DNA from: a virus
DNA length: 50,647 bases
IMG/VR virus record: IMGVR_UViG_3300012000_000024
Span: 1 to 50,647 of that record
Direction: 5' to 3' (one strand)
Below the pieces are notes generated by a model. That model was not told where the DNA came from. It was given only the letters and a program-made list of their open reading frames with translations, and made no database searches. This document shows, piece by piece, positions 1 to 6,616 of the stretch. Position 1 is the first letter of the stretch; each line of letters starts with the position of its first letter. A program made the position numbers and the translations under genes.

Positions 1-324
1 CTTATTTTTTTCACGTTCTACAATTTTACGAGACCAAGAAAAACCTGCATCTCCGCCCCAAGCTAACCACATAATCTTTCCATTAGAAGGATTCTCTGCG
101 TTATCCCAGTCCTTACCCTTCTTATCTACTTCATGGCGTGAGAAAAAAGAATACATACGCTTTACTGTAGAAAGGCTTAGTGTCTCACCACGAGCAAGTT
201 GTCCTGCACGAGTCCATCCTACTGCAGTTCCAGCACCCTTTGCTTTACCCTGCTCTTTTAATTTAATTGCACGACGGGCTGCTGATTGCATACCTGCTGT
301 CGGTTTGTACCCTTCTGTTGCCAT
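1..324 (-). CDS. Phage head-region protein, N-terminal part (runs off window)
   Basis: The first 108 codons of a gene that begins with ATG at 324 and is still open at base 1. The start follows an AGGAGAAAT ribosome site. Conserved-looking blocks are a TAGMQSAARRA segment (residues 9-19), a GAGTAVGWTRAGQLA segment, a TVKRMYSFFSRHEVD segment and a WLAWGGDAGFSWSRKIV segment near the end. From memory this pattern occurs in small phage proteins or domains fused to prohead protease or scaffold proteins; I could not check this. It follows the lysis genes and, if the molecule is circular, would run in frame into the scaffold-like gene at the right end, giving 245 residues. Function is otherwise unproven. 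Confidence 0.6.
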   Translation of the reverse strand, partial: MATEGYKPTAGMQSAARRAIKLKEQGKAKGAGTAVGWTRAGQLARGETLSLSTVKRMYSFFSRHEVDKKGKDWDNAENPSNGKIMWLAWGGDAGFSWSRKIVEREKNK

Positions 325-325
325 T

Positions 326-469
326 TTATTTCTCCTTTACGTTTATAACTTTTACGTTTTTAATTTCATCATCTACGCCAAATATGTCGTTGGCATAATC
401 TAAAGCATCGCCCTCATCAAAGGCTTCTACTTCTACATCTACTTCAAGTTTTACTTTATATTTTTTCAT
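326..469 (-). CDS. Small acidic protein, 47 aa
   Basis: A 47-codon gene filling the space between the endolysin and the gene that starts at 324. The ATG at 469 directly abuts the endolysin stop at 470, and its TAA is one base before the next start, as expected for a coupled operon. The protein starts MKKYKVKLEVDVEVEAFDEG and is rich in Val, Asp and Glu. The alternating hydrophobic and charged residues at the start suggest a beta strand followed by a helix. I recognise no family. Support comes from the exact fit between neighbours. Confidence 0.6.
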   Translation of the reverse strand: MKKYKVKLEVDVEVEAFDEGDALDYANDIFGVDDEIKNVKVINVKEK

Positions 470-1033
470 TTACTTACCGCAAGTAGGGCACTTTTTTGAT
501 TTTTCTGCAGGCTTTGCTGCAGGCTTTGCTGCTCCACCAAACTTAGGTCTACCAAATCCTACAATTGAAATTTGTTCTCCAGCTTTATTCTTTTTAAATG
601 CACGAAGTTTCTTTGAAACCTGTCCGCCATTTCTTTGACTTCCTTTTTTATCTGGACTAGTATTTCCTTCAATACACCAAACAGTTCCGTCTTCATTGTC
701 TTTAATAACAATTCCTACGTGAGAAATTCTATCAACACCGTCTGAAGGGAAATCAAAATAAGCGATATCTCCTGGTTCTGGATCTGCTAAATCTCCATCA
801 ATCCAAGCACCAGCCTTCTTGAATGCTTGTGCTCCACCTGGAGTATAAACAGTATTTGGAACTTTTACACCAGCTTCATTGGCACACCACATAACAAATG
901 ATCCGCACCATGGTTGAAAGTTAGCTTTTGTAAATGCACCGTATTTAGTTTCATTATCTTTAGGACCTTCAATATATCCTAATTCTGCTGTAGCAACTTC
1001 AATTAAACGTGCCGCTGTACCTTGTTCTGCCAT
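470..1033 (-). CDS. Endolysin, CHAP-type amidase/peptidase
   Basis: Cell-wall hydrolase that probably cuts the host peptidoglycan to release virions. The 187-residue protein is a single CHAP/NlpC-P60-like domain. The catalytic Cys is C43 in PWCGSFVMWC, the His is H105 in ISHVGIV, and E122 or N124 in CIEGNT is the likely third residue. After residue 165 a low-complexity Ala/Lys/Pro linker leads to a CPTCGK end that could hold a metal or act as a wall-binding tag. No separate cell-wall binding domain is visible. It lies directly after two membrane proteins and a lipoprotein, so this is the lysis cassette. The lack of a signal peptide fits holin-dependent export. Confidence 0.85.
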   Translation of the reverse strand: MAEQGTAARLIEVATAELGYIEGPKDNETKYGAFTKANFQPWCGSFVMWCANEAGVKVPNTVYTPGGAQAFKKAGAWIDGDLADPEPGDIAYFDFPSDGVDRISHVGIVIKDNEDGTVWCIEGNTSPDKKGSQRNGGQVSKKLRAFKKNKAGEQISIVGFGRPKFGGAAKPAAKPAEKSKKCPTCGK

Positions 1034-1035
1034 GA

Positions 1036-1446
1036 TTAATCCTTATCCCAATCAGTGTCTACTGGTTGTACTTCTGGCATTGCGCCATCTGGCTTAGCTG
1101 CTAAACGTGCTGCGACTGCATCAATTTCTGCTTCAAGCTTTTTATCTGCTTGTGTATTTTTAGCATCCATCTCTTTATTATCAAGTTGTGCTTTCATAAT
1201 ATCTTTAGCACCTGATTGACCAATTAATAGTCCAGCAAGTGTTCCTGTAATAAATGTTGCAACAGATCCAAGTACGTTGAAAAACATTTTATCATTTTCT
1301 GATTGTGCTCCAATTGGTTGTGTTACAAATAAAAGTCCATATAATATTCCTAATGATGTAGCCAATAGGATTGTTCCAAGCGTAATTCCTAAAATAAATT
1401 TTAATCTAGCGTCCAGATCTTGTGGACTTAGTCTTTCTTTAGCCAT
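1036..1446 (-). CDS. Two-helix membrane protein, holin candidate
   Basis: I place the start at the ATG at 1446 (MAKERLSPQDL); the longer frame needs a TTG at 1488 inside the upstream lipoprotein gene. The 136-residue protein has a short basic N-terminus, one hydrophobic helix (about residues 18-41), a polar loop, a second hydrophobic helix (about 56-76) and a long charged C-terminal tail that should be helical. Two membrane spans with a charged tail directly upstream of the endolysin is the classical layout of a class II-like holin. No family signature confirms this. The start overlaps the lipoprotein stop by 8 bases. Confidence 0.6.
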   Translation of the reverse strand: MAKERLSPQDLDARLKFILGITLGTILLATSLGILYGLLFVTQPIGAQSENDKMFFNVLGSVATFITGTLAGLLIGQSGAKDIMKAQLDNKEMDAKNTQADKKLEAEIDAVAARLAAKPDGAMPEVQPVDTDWDKD

Positions 1447-1657
1447 TTGTTGTACCTGTTTCAGTAGTAGTAGTTGATGCTTTACCAATTACATCTTTAG
1501 TGCATGTGCCTGATGCTTCACAAATTGGAGGATTGCATTCCGCCTTCTCCCAATTAGCAGGGTCTTGGCATGGGTATCTATATGATCCCTGATAGCCACA
1601 GCTAGTTAATGATAGCATTAATAGACCTGACAAAGCAATAGTAGTTATTCTCTTCAT
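1439..1657 (-). CDS. Small lipoprotein, 72 aa
   Basis: The N-terminus has two basic residues, a hydrophobic core and a lipobox LTSC with Cys at residue 20, so it should be cut by signal peptidase II and lipid-anchored outside the membrane. The mature part is about 53 residues with four further Cys (CQDPANWEKAEC, ICEASGTC), probably two disulfides, and a Thr-rich end. Possible jobs are superinfection exclusion or a lysis accessory; an outer spanin is unlikely if the host is Gram-positive. A TATAAT box 6 bases before its ATG suggests a leaderless transcript from its own promoter. Confidence 0.75.
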   Translation of the reverse strand: MKRITTIALSGLLMLSLTSCGYQGSYRYPCQDPANWEKAECNPPICEASGTCTKDVIGKASTTTTETGTTNG

Positions 1658-1663
1658 AACCCT

Positions 1664-1672
1664 ATTATATCA
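1664..1672 (-). promoter_or_regulatory. Extended -10 promoter, leaderless start
   Basis: On the minus strand TGATATAAT lies with 6 bases (AGGGTT) between the -10 box (1664-1669) and the ATG of the lipoprotein. No good -35 box is visible at 16-18 bases, but the TG extension can substitute. The start of transcription should fall at or next to the ATG. Confidence 0.55.
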
Positions 1673-1673
1673 T

Positions 1674-1859
1674 TTATTCGTCTTTTTCTGCCCGCTCTCT
1701 AATTCCTATGGTTAGGAACCATAGTGCTACAGAGGCTAGGGTTACATAGCCCACTACTGTTTTAGCGCTTCCCTCTAATACTACCCAGGCTACAAAAAAC
1801 CCTAGGAACGTGAAGTTTTCGCTAAGTATAGCTATTGCTCTTTTTTTCAACCAGTTCAT
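1674..1859 (-). CDS. Small two-helix membrane protein, 61 aa
   Basis: The protein has a basic N-terminus (MNWLKKRAIA), a hydrophobic helix around residues 16-29, a short polar turn, a second hydrophobic helix around 34-52 and a charged end (RERAEKDE). It sits between the large surface protein and the lipoprotein, so it belongs to the surface and lysis block and is an alternative holin or antiholin candidate. Its Shine-Dalgarno sequence (GGGGGTAA) overlaps the end of the upstream gene. No family is recognised. Confidence 0.6.
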   Translation of the reverse strand: MNWLKKRAIAILSENFTFLGFFVAWVVLEGSAKTVVGYVTLASVALWFLTIGIRERAEKDE

Positions 1860-1862
1860 AAT

Positions 1863-4340
1863 TTACCCCCTTATTCTTAAAATTGCGCTGCCAAGAATCA
1901 CTTGACCAACTAAAATTGCTGCTACTAAAACTTCCTTGGCTTTTTGTCTTTCTTGTGGACTCATATCTGCCCCAATATTTGCCAATGCCTTAAATACTTC
2001 ACATTTTTGCTCTTCGGTTAATCCTTCAATTGCTTCGTCTGGATTAAAACATCCCGCAATTGCATTTACTAATGCAGCAGGTGATTCTAATGTAAGTAAT
2101 GCTGAAGCAACTTCTGCTGTAATGACAACAGGATTTCCATTAATATCGGTTCTAACTTCTACTGGTATTTCGGGTGGAAGGTCACGATATTCAAGACCTG
2201 CCTCCGCAATGGCTGATGCAGTTACTGGCTCACCATTTGAAGATTGAATTAATGCATCTGCAACTAATTCTTTTTCGGCAAGTGTAAACTTACCATCTGC
2301 TGTTAATGCTTCAGAAAGATTATTAACCTCAGAAGATGTTATTTCTCCGTCAGACATTAATGCATCTAATACTGCTTCTGCATCTGATGCTGTTAAATTT
2401 CCATCACTAATTAAATTTTCTACTACTGAAATAATTTCTTCTACAGTTAATGGTGTCTCTTCTGCAGGTGGCTCCACAGCAGGTGGCTCTTCTGCAGGTG
2501 GCTCTTCTGCGGGTGGTTCCACAACTGGTGGTTCTTCTGCGGGTGGTTCCACAACTGGTGGTTCTTCTGCGGGTGGTTCCACAACTGGTGGCTCTTCTGC
2601 GGGTGGTTCCACAACTGGTGGTTCTTCTGCGGGTGGTTGTACAACTGGTGGAAGATCTATTATAACTGGTGGTTGTGCAGGAGGATTAGCAATTAAATTT
2701 GAACTTTGAGTAGATGGTATAGAAACAATAGTTTCAGAATATTGACTTACTGGTCCAGACCAGTTAGCAATTCTTATTGAATATGTCGCTCCTTCTTCAA
2801 GTCCTGTGAGTTGTATAGACTCTGGGGCACCATCAGTATTTAATGTTTGTCCAGCATATGGGTTATCTGCATTTGGAGTAACTGCAACTACTTGATAAAA
2901 CCAAGTGTTTGGTGTATATCCAGTTGGTAATTCTGGAGCAACTGTTACCGTAGTTCCCTGAACAATTGTTTCTGAAATAATTGGAGCAGGGGTAGGAATC
3001 TTATTAGATATTGCAGTAGTTAATTCTTGAGAATTTGTGTTTAATTCTGTTTGTAAATTTGTTTTTGTATTAGAAATTGTATTTATTGAATTGTTTAAAG
3101 ATGATATATTTGATGCAAGCGTGGCATTTGCAGCATTATTTATAGCATTTTGAGTAACTACTGGAGTTAAGCTTTGATTAAGTTGAGCAATAGTAGCATT
3201 TGCTGAGTCAACTGCGGCTTGAACAGATGATGTATTTGGATCAACATATGGAGTAAATGACGCACCTTGACTTATTTGTCCAGCAAATCCAGATCCAGGG
3301 TTATTGTCTGTAATTGGAATAACTGTCCCATTGTTTGTTTGTCTATAATTAAATCTTGCACCATTAGGAATTGGGCCAGTAGCACTGACATTTGCTATCC
3401 ATGCACCATCTGTTGGATTAACATCAGCATTAAATCTTATTTGAACCATCTGTGTAGAAGCATCCATTTGAGGATAAGGACGAACATCCCAAGCAATATC
3501 TAAACTTGTTCCAGTAGTTGCATATGTAATTCCTGTTCCAGTACTCCAGGTAGTCCAGTCCCAACCAGCAATAGAAACTGATGGTGCAGTCGGTGTCTGA
3601 TAATAGATCCACCCTTGGTCTACGCCAAAAGTTATTGTTGCATTTGATCCAACATATACGTTATTATATAAAGTTCCCCCCATTTGCATTCCAAATGGTA
3701 AATTCATTCTTATTCCAGCATCATCTACTCCAGCCAATACGTTAGTGCTAGTTCCAATTGTTGCCTGTAAATTATTTACTGCTGTTTGAGCATTATCAAT
3801 AGCAATATTTGCTTGAGTTAATTCTGTTTGTGCTGTTGCTTGTGCTGCTACAGAAGCATTTCTTGCAACAACTACTTCTGATACTGCTGTTTGAACAGTT
3901 GATGTATCTATATTATTTATTGCAGTTTGTGCTGTAGATACGGTTTGTTTAGCATCTTGAACTATTTGTGAATTTTGATCTACTGGAGTAACAGATAAAT
4001 CTACTGCATTAATTGTAGCTGTTGCTGTATCTACTGCAGCCACACTAGATTGAGCTGTACTAACTAATTGATTAACTTGGGATATAGCAGCAGAAGCTTC
4101 TACTCTTTCGGCCTGTGCAACAGATATTAAAGCTGTAGCAGTGTCTGTTGCTGCTATTGCTTGTTGAACTTCTGTTGTGGCGGTTGCAAGTGCCGTGTTA
4201 ACAGCTTGTTGTGCAGGACTTACAACTACCTGTTCTGCTGGAGCTGGTGGCTCATCAGCATAAGAAGATGTTGGTCCAAAAATAAAAAGCCAGCCTACAA
4301 CAATCAGGCTGGTTAGTAGGTATTTTGCCCTTCTAGTCAA
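1863..4340 (-). CDS. Large secreted, membrane-anchored surface protein
   Basis: An 825-residue protein with a TTG start at 4340, chosen because AGGAG lies 8 bases upstream. Residues 1-28 form a Sec signal peptide ending SSYADE. Residues 30-200 are an Ala/Thr/Val-rich coiled coil. Residues about 205-350 form a beta-rich domain (Gly, Tyr, Trp), followed by another coiled segment and a fibronectin III-like domain. Then comes a Pro/Glu repeat (PPAEEPPVVE), three EF-hand-like loops containing SDG or ADG, and a C-terminal hydrophobic helix with a short basic end. This looks like a protein shown on the infected cell rather than a virion part. Function is unknown; superinfection exclusion, adhesion or wall remodelling are all possible. 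Confidence 0.75.
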   Translation of the reverse strand: MTRRAKYLLTSLIVVGWLFIFGPTSSYADEPPAPAEQVVVSPAQQAVNTALATATTEVQQAIAATDTATALISVAQAERVEASAAISQVNQLVSTAQSSVAAVDTATATINAVDLSVTPVDQNSQIVQDAKQTVSTAQTAINNIDTSTVQTAVSEVVVARNASVAAQATAQTELTQANIAIDNAQTAVNNLQATIGTSTNVLAGVDDAGIRMNLPFGMQMGGTLYNNVYVGSNATITFGVDQGWIYYQTPTAPSVSIAGWDWTTWSTGTGITYATTGTSLDIAWDVRPYPQMDASTQMVQIRFNADVNPTDGAWIANVSATGPIPNGARFNYRQTNNGTVIPITDNNPGSGFAGQISQGASFTPYVDPNTSSVQAAVDSANATIAQLNQSLTPVVTQNAINNAANATLASNISSLNNSINTISNTKTNLQTELNTNSQELTTAISNKIPTPAPIISETIVQGTTVTVAPELPTGYTPNTWFYQVVAVTPNADNPYAGQTLNTDGAPESIQLTGLEEGATYSIRIANWSGPVSQYSETIVSIPSTQSSNLIANPPAQPPVIIDLPPVVQPPAEEPPVVEPPAEEPPVVEPPAEEPPVVEPPAEEPPVVEPPAEEPPAEEPPAVEPPAEETPLTVEEIISVVENLISDGNLTASDAEAVLDALMSDGEITSSEVNNLSEALTADGKFTLAEKELVADALIQSSNGEPVTASAIAEAGLEYRDLPPEIPVEVRTDINGNPVVITAEVASALLTLESPAALVNAIAGCFNPDEAIEGLTEEQKCEVFKALANIGADMSPQERQKAKEVLVAAILVGQVILGSAILRIRG
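2464..2650 (-). repeat. In-frame 30-bp tandem repeat, Pro/Glu-rich
   Basis: About five near-identical 30-base units encode PPAEEPPVVE; shorter variants (PPAEE, PPAVE) lie on the low-coordinate side. The DNA copies are almost perfect, which points to recent expansion or slippage. The encoded stretch should be a stiff extended stalk, typical of wall-spanning linkers. Confidence 0.9.
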
Positions 4341-4350
4341 TTAGGTTTCT

Positions 4351-4389
4351 CCTAAGTAAAACAATACTTTTGTTTACTTAAGAATTATA
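4351..4389 (-). promoter_or_regulatory. Promoter and leader hairpin of the surface protein gene
   Basis: A perfect TATAAT (4384-4389) has only a weak -35 match upstream. Right after the expected transcription start an imperfect inverted repeat (arms 4352-4362 and 4372-4382) can fold into a stem whose 3' side runs into the AGGAG ribosome site of the TTG-started gene. It could therefore limit translation. The rest of the 4341-4421 gap shows nothing else. Confidence 0.5.
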
Positions 4390-4421
4390 ACACAATGATC
4401 TTATTAAATTAAACTAGTTAA

Positions 4422-4607
4422 CTACTTTGGATTATCTGTTTTGTAAAAGCCACTGCCTTTAAACTGAATGCCAAATCCGCCATAGTGTCTTTGCAATCTC
4501 TTACCACATTCATTACACAAGTATGTTGGTTCTACAGAAGTTATTGATCTTTCTTTAGGGACTATACTATCTGGTGAACACTCACACTTATACTCGTAAA
4601 TAGGCAT
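4422..4607 (-). CDS. FmdB-type zinc ribbon protein
   Basis: The 61-residue protein has the FmdB family pattern: MPIYEYKCEC at the N-terminus, a second pair CNEC about 23 residues later, and the typical end FKGSGFYKTD. Four Cys should bind one zinc. In bacteria the family is annotated as putative regulatory protein with no firm role; phages carry it now and then. Its ATG overlaps the stop of the nuclease gene (shared base at 4607), so the two are coupled. Confidence 0.85.
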   Translation of the reverse strand: MPIYEYKCECSPDSIVPKERSITSVEPTYLCNECGKRLQRHYGGFGIQFKGSGFYKTDNPK

Positions 4608-5014
4608 TACTTACCGCTCTTTTTTCTCTTTTCTGCTAAGGCTGCAAAATCTTTGACCTTAGTTTCTCCCATATATGACCATGCATAGCCATCTTCAATC
4701 ATCTGTTCATTAACCGACTTTGTATTGCCATCAATATAGACCCAGCCAAGTATTCTTCCATACTTCTCTGAACTGTCTGGTTTTTCTGTCTTTACAACTA
4801 TTTCTTTAGCATCTTTAAACTTATACTTCAAATAATCTTTTGCTTCAATTCCCAAACTTTTTTCAAACTTATCTGAGGTTCTAGATTCTGGAGTATCAAT
4901 CCCAGCCAATCTTAATCTTTGAGAATAGGAGATGCTGAATCCAAGATCGATATCAACATCAATGGTGTCTCCGTCCACTATTTTTGTGACTTGCTTAACT
5001 CTGTATTCAAACAT
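4607..5014 (-). CDS. Thermonuclease (staphylococcal nuclease) homologue
   Basis: A 135-residue SNase-fold nuclease that should cut DNA and RNA with calcium. The catalytic set matches Staphylococcus aureus nuclease even in numbering: D21, R35 (RLRLAGID), D40, T41, E43 and R87 (YGRILG). DGDT at 14-17 is also conserved. There is no signal peptide, so it would act in the infected cell, perhaps on host DNA, or be released at lysis. It follows Hsp20 and precedes FmdB. It has its own TATAAT promoter and a long structured leader. Confidence 0.9.
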   Translation of the reverse strand: MFEYRVKQVTKIVDGDTIDVDIDLGFSISYSQRLRLAGIDTPESRTSDKFEKSLGIEAKDYLKYKFKDAKEIVVKTEKPDSSEKYGRILGWVYIDGNTKSVNEQMIEDGYAWSYMGETKVKDFAALAEKRKKSGK

Positions 5015-5034
5015 AATTCTCCTTAAATTTTAAT

Positions 5035-5116
5035 GAGCAGTTTCGGGACATGCTCAGGTCCATCCTTCGGGTAGCGACCCGAATAATCTGCGACTCCCCA
5101 GTGACGGGGTGCAGAT
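5035..5116 (-). promoter_or_regulatory. Three-hairpin structured 5' leader of the nuclease gene
   Basis: The minus-strand transcript can form three consecutive stems. H1 (5086-5116) has ATCTGC/GCAGAT outside and CCCC/GGGG inside. H2 (5066-5083) has a perfect 7-bp stem TTCGGGT/ACCCGAA with loop CGCT. H3 (5035-5055) has GAGCA/TGCTC around an 11-base loop containing CCCGAA. That loop is complementary to the 5' arm of H2, so H2 and an H2-H3 interaction (pseudoknot or kissing) exclude each other. This is the layout of a riboswitch-like or protein-bound leader. I match it to no known RNA family. It is not a tRNA: no cloverleaf can be drawn. Confidence 0.6.
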
Positions 5117-5120
5117 CTTT

Positions 5121-5126
5121 ATTATA
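5121..5126 (-). promoter_or_regulatory. -10 box of the nuclease promoter
   Basis: A perfect TATAAT on the minus strand just before the structured leader. No clear -35 box is seen at the usual distance. The predicted transcription start falls at the first base or two of hairpin H1. Confidence 0.5.
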
Positions 5127-5130
5127 CTAT

Positions 5131-5556
5131 TTATTTGACCTTAATAGTCTTAGGCTTTTTCTCTTCTGGTAGAATGCGTACAATATCAATCTTAAGCATT
5201 CCATCCTTTAGTTCCGCAGCCTTTACTTCCATATACTCACCAAGGGCCCACTCACGAGTAAATTTACGGGCAGCAATTCCACGGTGGATAAACTTCGAAT
5301 CGTTATCCTCTGTGTTTAATTCTCCCTTTACGGTAAGTTTGCCATCTGCTGTTGATACATCAATATCTGTTTTACTAAAACCAGCAACGGCTAATTCGAC
5401 AACAAAATTGTCTTCGTCTACCTTGATTACATTATATGGCGGATAGTTAGTTGCGCTAGATACATTTTGAACATGATTCCATGTATCTAAAGCCCTATCA
5501 AATCCAATAAAAAATGGGTCCTTGAAAAGGTCCCATGCGAAATGTGTTGTTACCAT
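5131..5556 (-). CDS. Small heat shock protein, Hsp20 family
   Basis: A 141-residue chaperone with an alpha-crystallin domain at about residues 42-132. Visible marks are YNVIKVDEDNFVVELAVAGF, the segment LTVKGE, FTREWALGEYMEV, LKDGMLKIDI and a C-terminal extension KPKTIKVK with an IxV-like tail. Such proteins hold unfolding proteins in the cytoplasm without ATP. Phage copies are known mainly from cyanophages and other environmental phages, where they are thought to help virion protein folding; that role is inference here. It has a strong own promoter, a hairpin leader and an AAGGAGG ribosome site. Confidence 0.92.
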   Translation of the reverse strand: MVTTHFAWDLFKDPFFIGFDRALDTWNHVQNVSSATNYPPYNVIKVDEDNFVVELAVAGFSKTDIDVSTADGKLTVKGELNTEDNDSKFIHRGIAARKFTREWALGEYMEVKAAELKDGMLKIDIVRILPEEKKPKTIKVK

Positions 5557-5589
5557 TTTATTCCTCCTTCAAGCGAATAAGTTAATTTG

Positions 5590-5614
5590 TGTGGGTCCCT
5601 GACGGCGACCCACA
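5590..5614 (-). promoter_or_regulatory. Leader hairpin of hsp20
   Basis: A perfect 8-bp stem (GACCCACA with TGTGGGTC, 5590-5597 and 5607-5614) around a 9-base loop begins at the expected transcription start. It has no T tract, so it is not a terminator. It may protect the 5' end of the mRNA or regulate translation. Confidence 0.55.
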
Positions 5615-5617
5615 TAT

Positions 5618-5646
5618 ATTATACCAAATTATATTTTGAATTACAA
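5618..5646 (-). promoter_or_regulatory. Promoter of hsp20
   Basis: Minus-strand TTGTAA (5641-5646), a 17-base spacer and a TATAAT (5618-5623) preceded by TGG, so an extended -10. The -35 box overlaps the stop codon of the broken gene upstream. Confidence 0.7.
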
Positions 5647-5818
5647 AATTCTTTTTTGTTCTTTTGCCTTTTCTTCATTTGCTGTTGCGGCATATAAAGC
5701 TCTTTGGTGAGCGGCTGCCCTGCTTTTACTTGGGTGGCAACCCTTTAATTCACCTTTGTCATTCACTACTGCCCAACCTTTACATCCAGCAACATTTTGT
5801 TTTACATTGTATGGCATA
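5641..5818 (-). pseudogene. Small conserved phage protein, split by a +1 frameshift
   Basis: The ATG at 5818 has a strong AGGAGG. Frame one gives MPYNVKQNVAGCKGWAVVN and then hits a stop within four codons (TGA near 5750). One base later another frame continues with DKGELKGCHPSKSRAAAHQR and runs to a TAA at 5641. Together they give a 58-residue protein of the phage type that starts MPY and carries GC.GWAVV followed by GCH and a Lys/Ala-rich helix; I know this pattern from actinophage proteins. The extra base is a G in AATGGAC (about 5760-5762). It may be a real mutation, a programmed +1 shift or a sequencing error. An ATG at 5763 could also start the second half alone. Confidence 0.6.
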
Positions 5819-5825
5819 TATCCTC

Positions 5826-6275
5826 CTAATTAATTGTTTGCTTTAAGCTAGATCGTAACCACCAGCCCCAGAACTCGTGCTTATCTTGACGATCTGCCAA
5901 GAAATTTGCAAGGCCCTGCTCCTTTTGAAGAGTTGCTTCATCAAACATTACTTTGATATCAGAAATCATTTTATCATTCATTGTCAATAGTTGTCTTGTC
6001 ATTGATACTGGAGAATTAGAATCTAGCTGAACATCTCCATAATTATTATTAGAAATAAAATCTGTAAGAGTATAAGGAGCAACAACATCAAACTTTCTCA
6101 ACCATTCTGAAATTGTATCAATTGTGTCATCAATATCTTCATAAATTTCTTTAAAAAATGCATGGTATTGTGTAAATAATGGACCCTCTACGTTCCAATG
6201 AAATCCATGTGCTGTGCTTTTAAATACAACAGAATTTGCCTGCCATGTTTTAAGCATATTAATTAATCTATCCAT
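5826..6275 (-). CDS. dps: Dps/ferritin-like DNA-protecting protein
   Basis: A 149-residue four-helix ferritin-like protein. The Dps ferroxidase pattern is visible: H26 in FHWNVEGPLF, H38 in QYHAFFKEIY, then D47, D50, D53 and E57 (EDIDDTIDTISEWL). The FHWNVEGP signature is typical of Dps and miniferritins, which form 12-mers, oxidise Fe(II) with peroxide and shield DNA. Length is slightly below the usual 160-170. In a phage it could protect replicating DNA from oxidative damage or bind iron; both are inference. It precedes the broken small gene and hsp20 in the same direction. Confidence 0.88.
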   Translation of the reverse strand: MDRLINMLKTWQANSVVFKSTAHGFHWNVEGPLFTQYHAFFKEIYEDIDDTIDTISEWLRKFDVVAPYTLTDFISNNNYGDVQLDSNSPVSMTRQLLTMNDKMISDIKVMFDEATLQKEQGLANFLADRQDKHEFWGWWLRSSLKQTIN

Positions 6276-6283
6276 CTTGTCTC

Positions 6284-6604
6284 CTAATCGTTAGGGATAT
6301 CCTTGTTTAAATCCATTTCAACAAGCCCTTTTTCTTTTGCCACTCTATGTCCTTCTGGCGTAAGATGAAGTGTGGCTTCTAAGTTTTCATCATACTCTAC
6401 TTCAATAAAACCCTGTTCGTATAATTCCATTAATGATCTATCTACATATTCTGTATGAGATTGCCATAATTCTGGAGCTATGTCTTTAGCAAGGTCTGTT
6501 ATGCTATAAATAATTTCTCCGCTTTCATCTACTCCCTCAAAACTAACTGCACCAATTTCTAGGTAGTAAGCTAACTTTTCATCACTTTCATCTGGCTCTT
6601 GCAT
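6284..6604 (-). CDS. Acidic protein with winged-helix-like region, 106 aa
   Basis: An acidic protein starting MQEPDESDEKLAYYLE. The middle and C-terminal part (EYVDRSLMELYEQGFIEVEYDENLEATLHLTPEG, read as helix, two strands and a turn) resembles a winged helix as in MarR-like or phage structural winged-helix proteins. I see no catalytic residues. Its ribosome site AGGAG lies immediately after the 3' end of the tRNA at 6617, so the tRNA must be processed out of the same transcript. Function unknown. Confidence 0.6.
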   Translation of the reverse strand: MQEPDESDEKLAYYLEIGAVSFEGVDESGEIIYSITDLAKDIAPELWQSHTEYVDRSLMELYEQGFIEVEYDENLEATLHLTPEGHRVAKEKGLVEMDLNKDIPND

Positions 6605-6616
6605 TATTCTCCTTTG

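Noticed and set aside
1447-1488. N-terminal extension of the holin candidate to a TTG at 1488
   Set aside because: It runs inside the lipoprotein gene, and the ATG at 1446 gives a typical short basic N-terminus.
2450-2665. Plus- and other-frame ORFs over the 30-bp repeats, or a CRISPR-like array
   Set aside because: The repeats are contiguous without spacers and are in frame inside the large surface protein; the other frames only mirror the repeat.
5015-5130. A tRNA or tmRNA in this structured gap
   Set aside because: No T arm, anticodon arm or CCA-like end can be placed; only three simple stems form.
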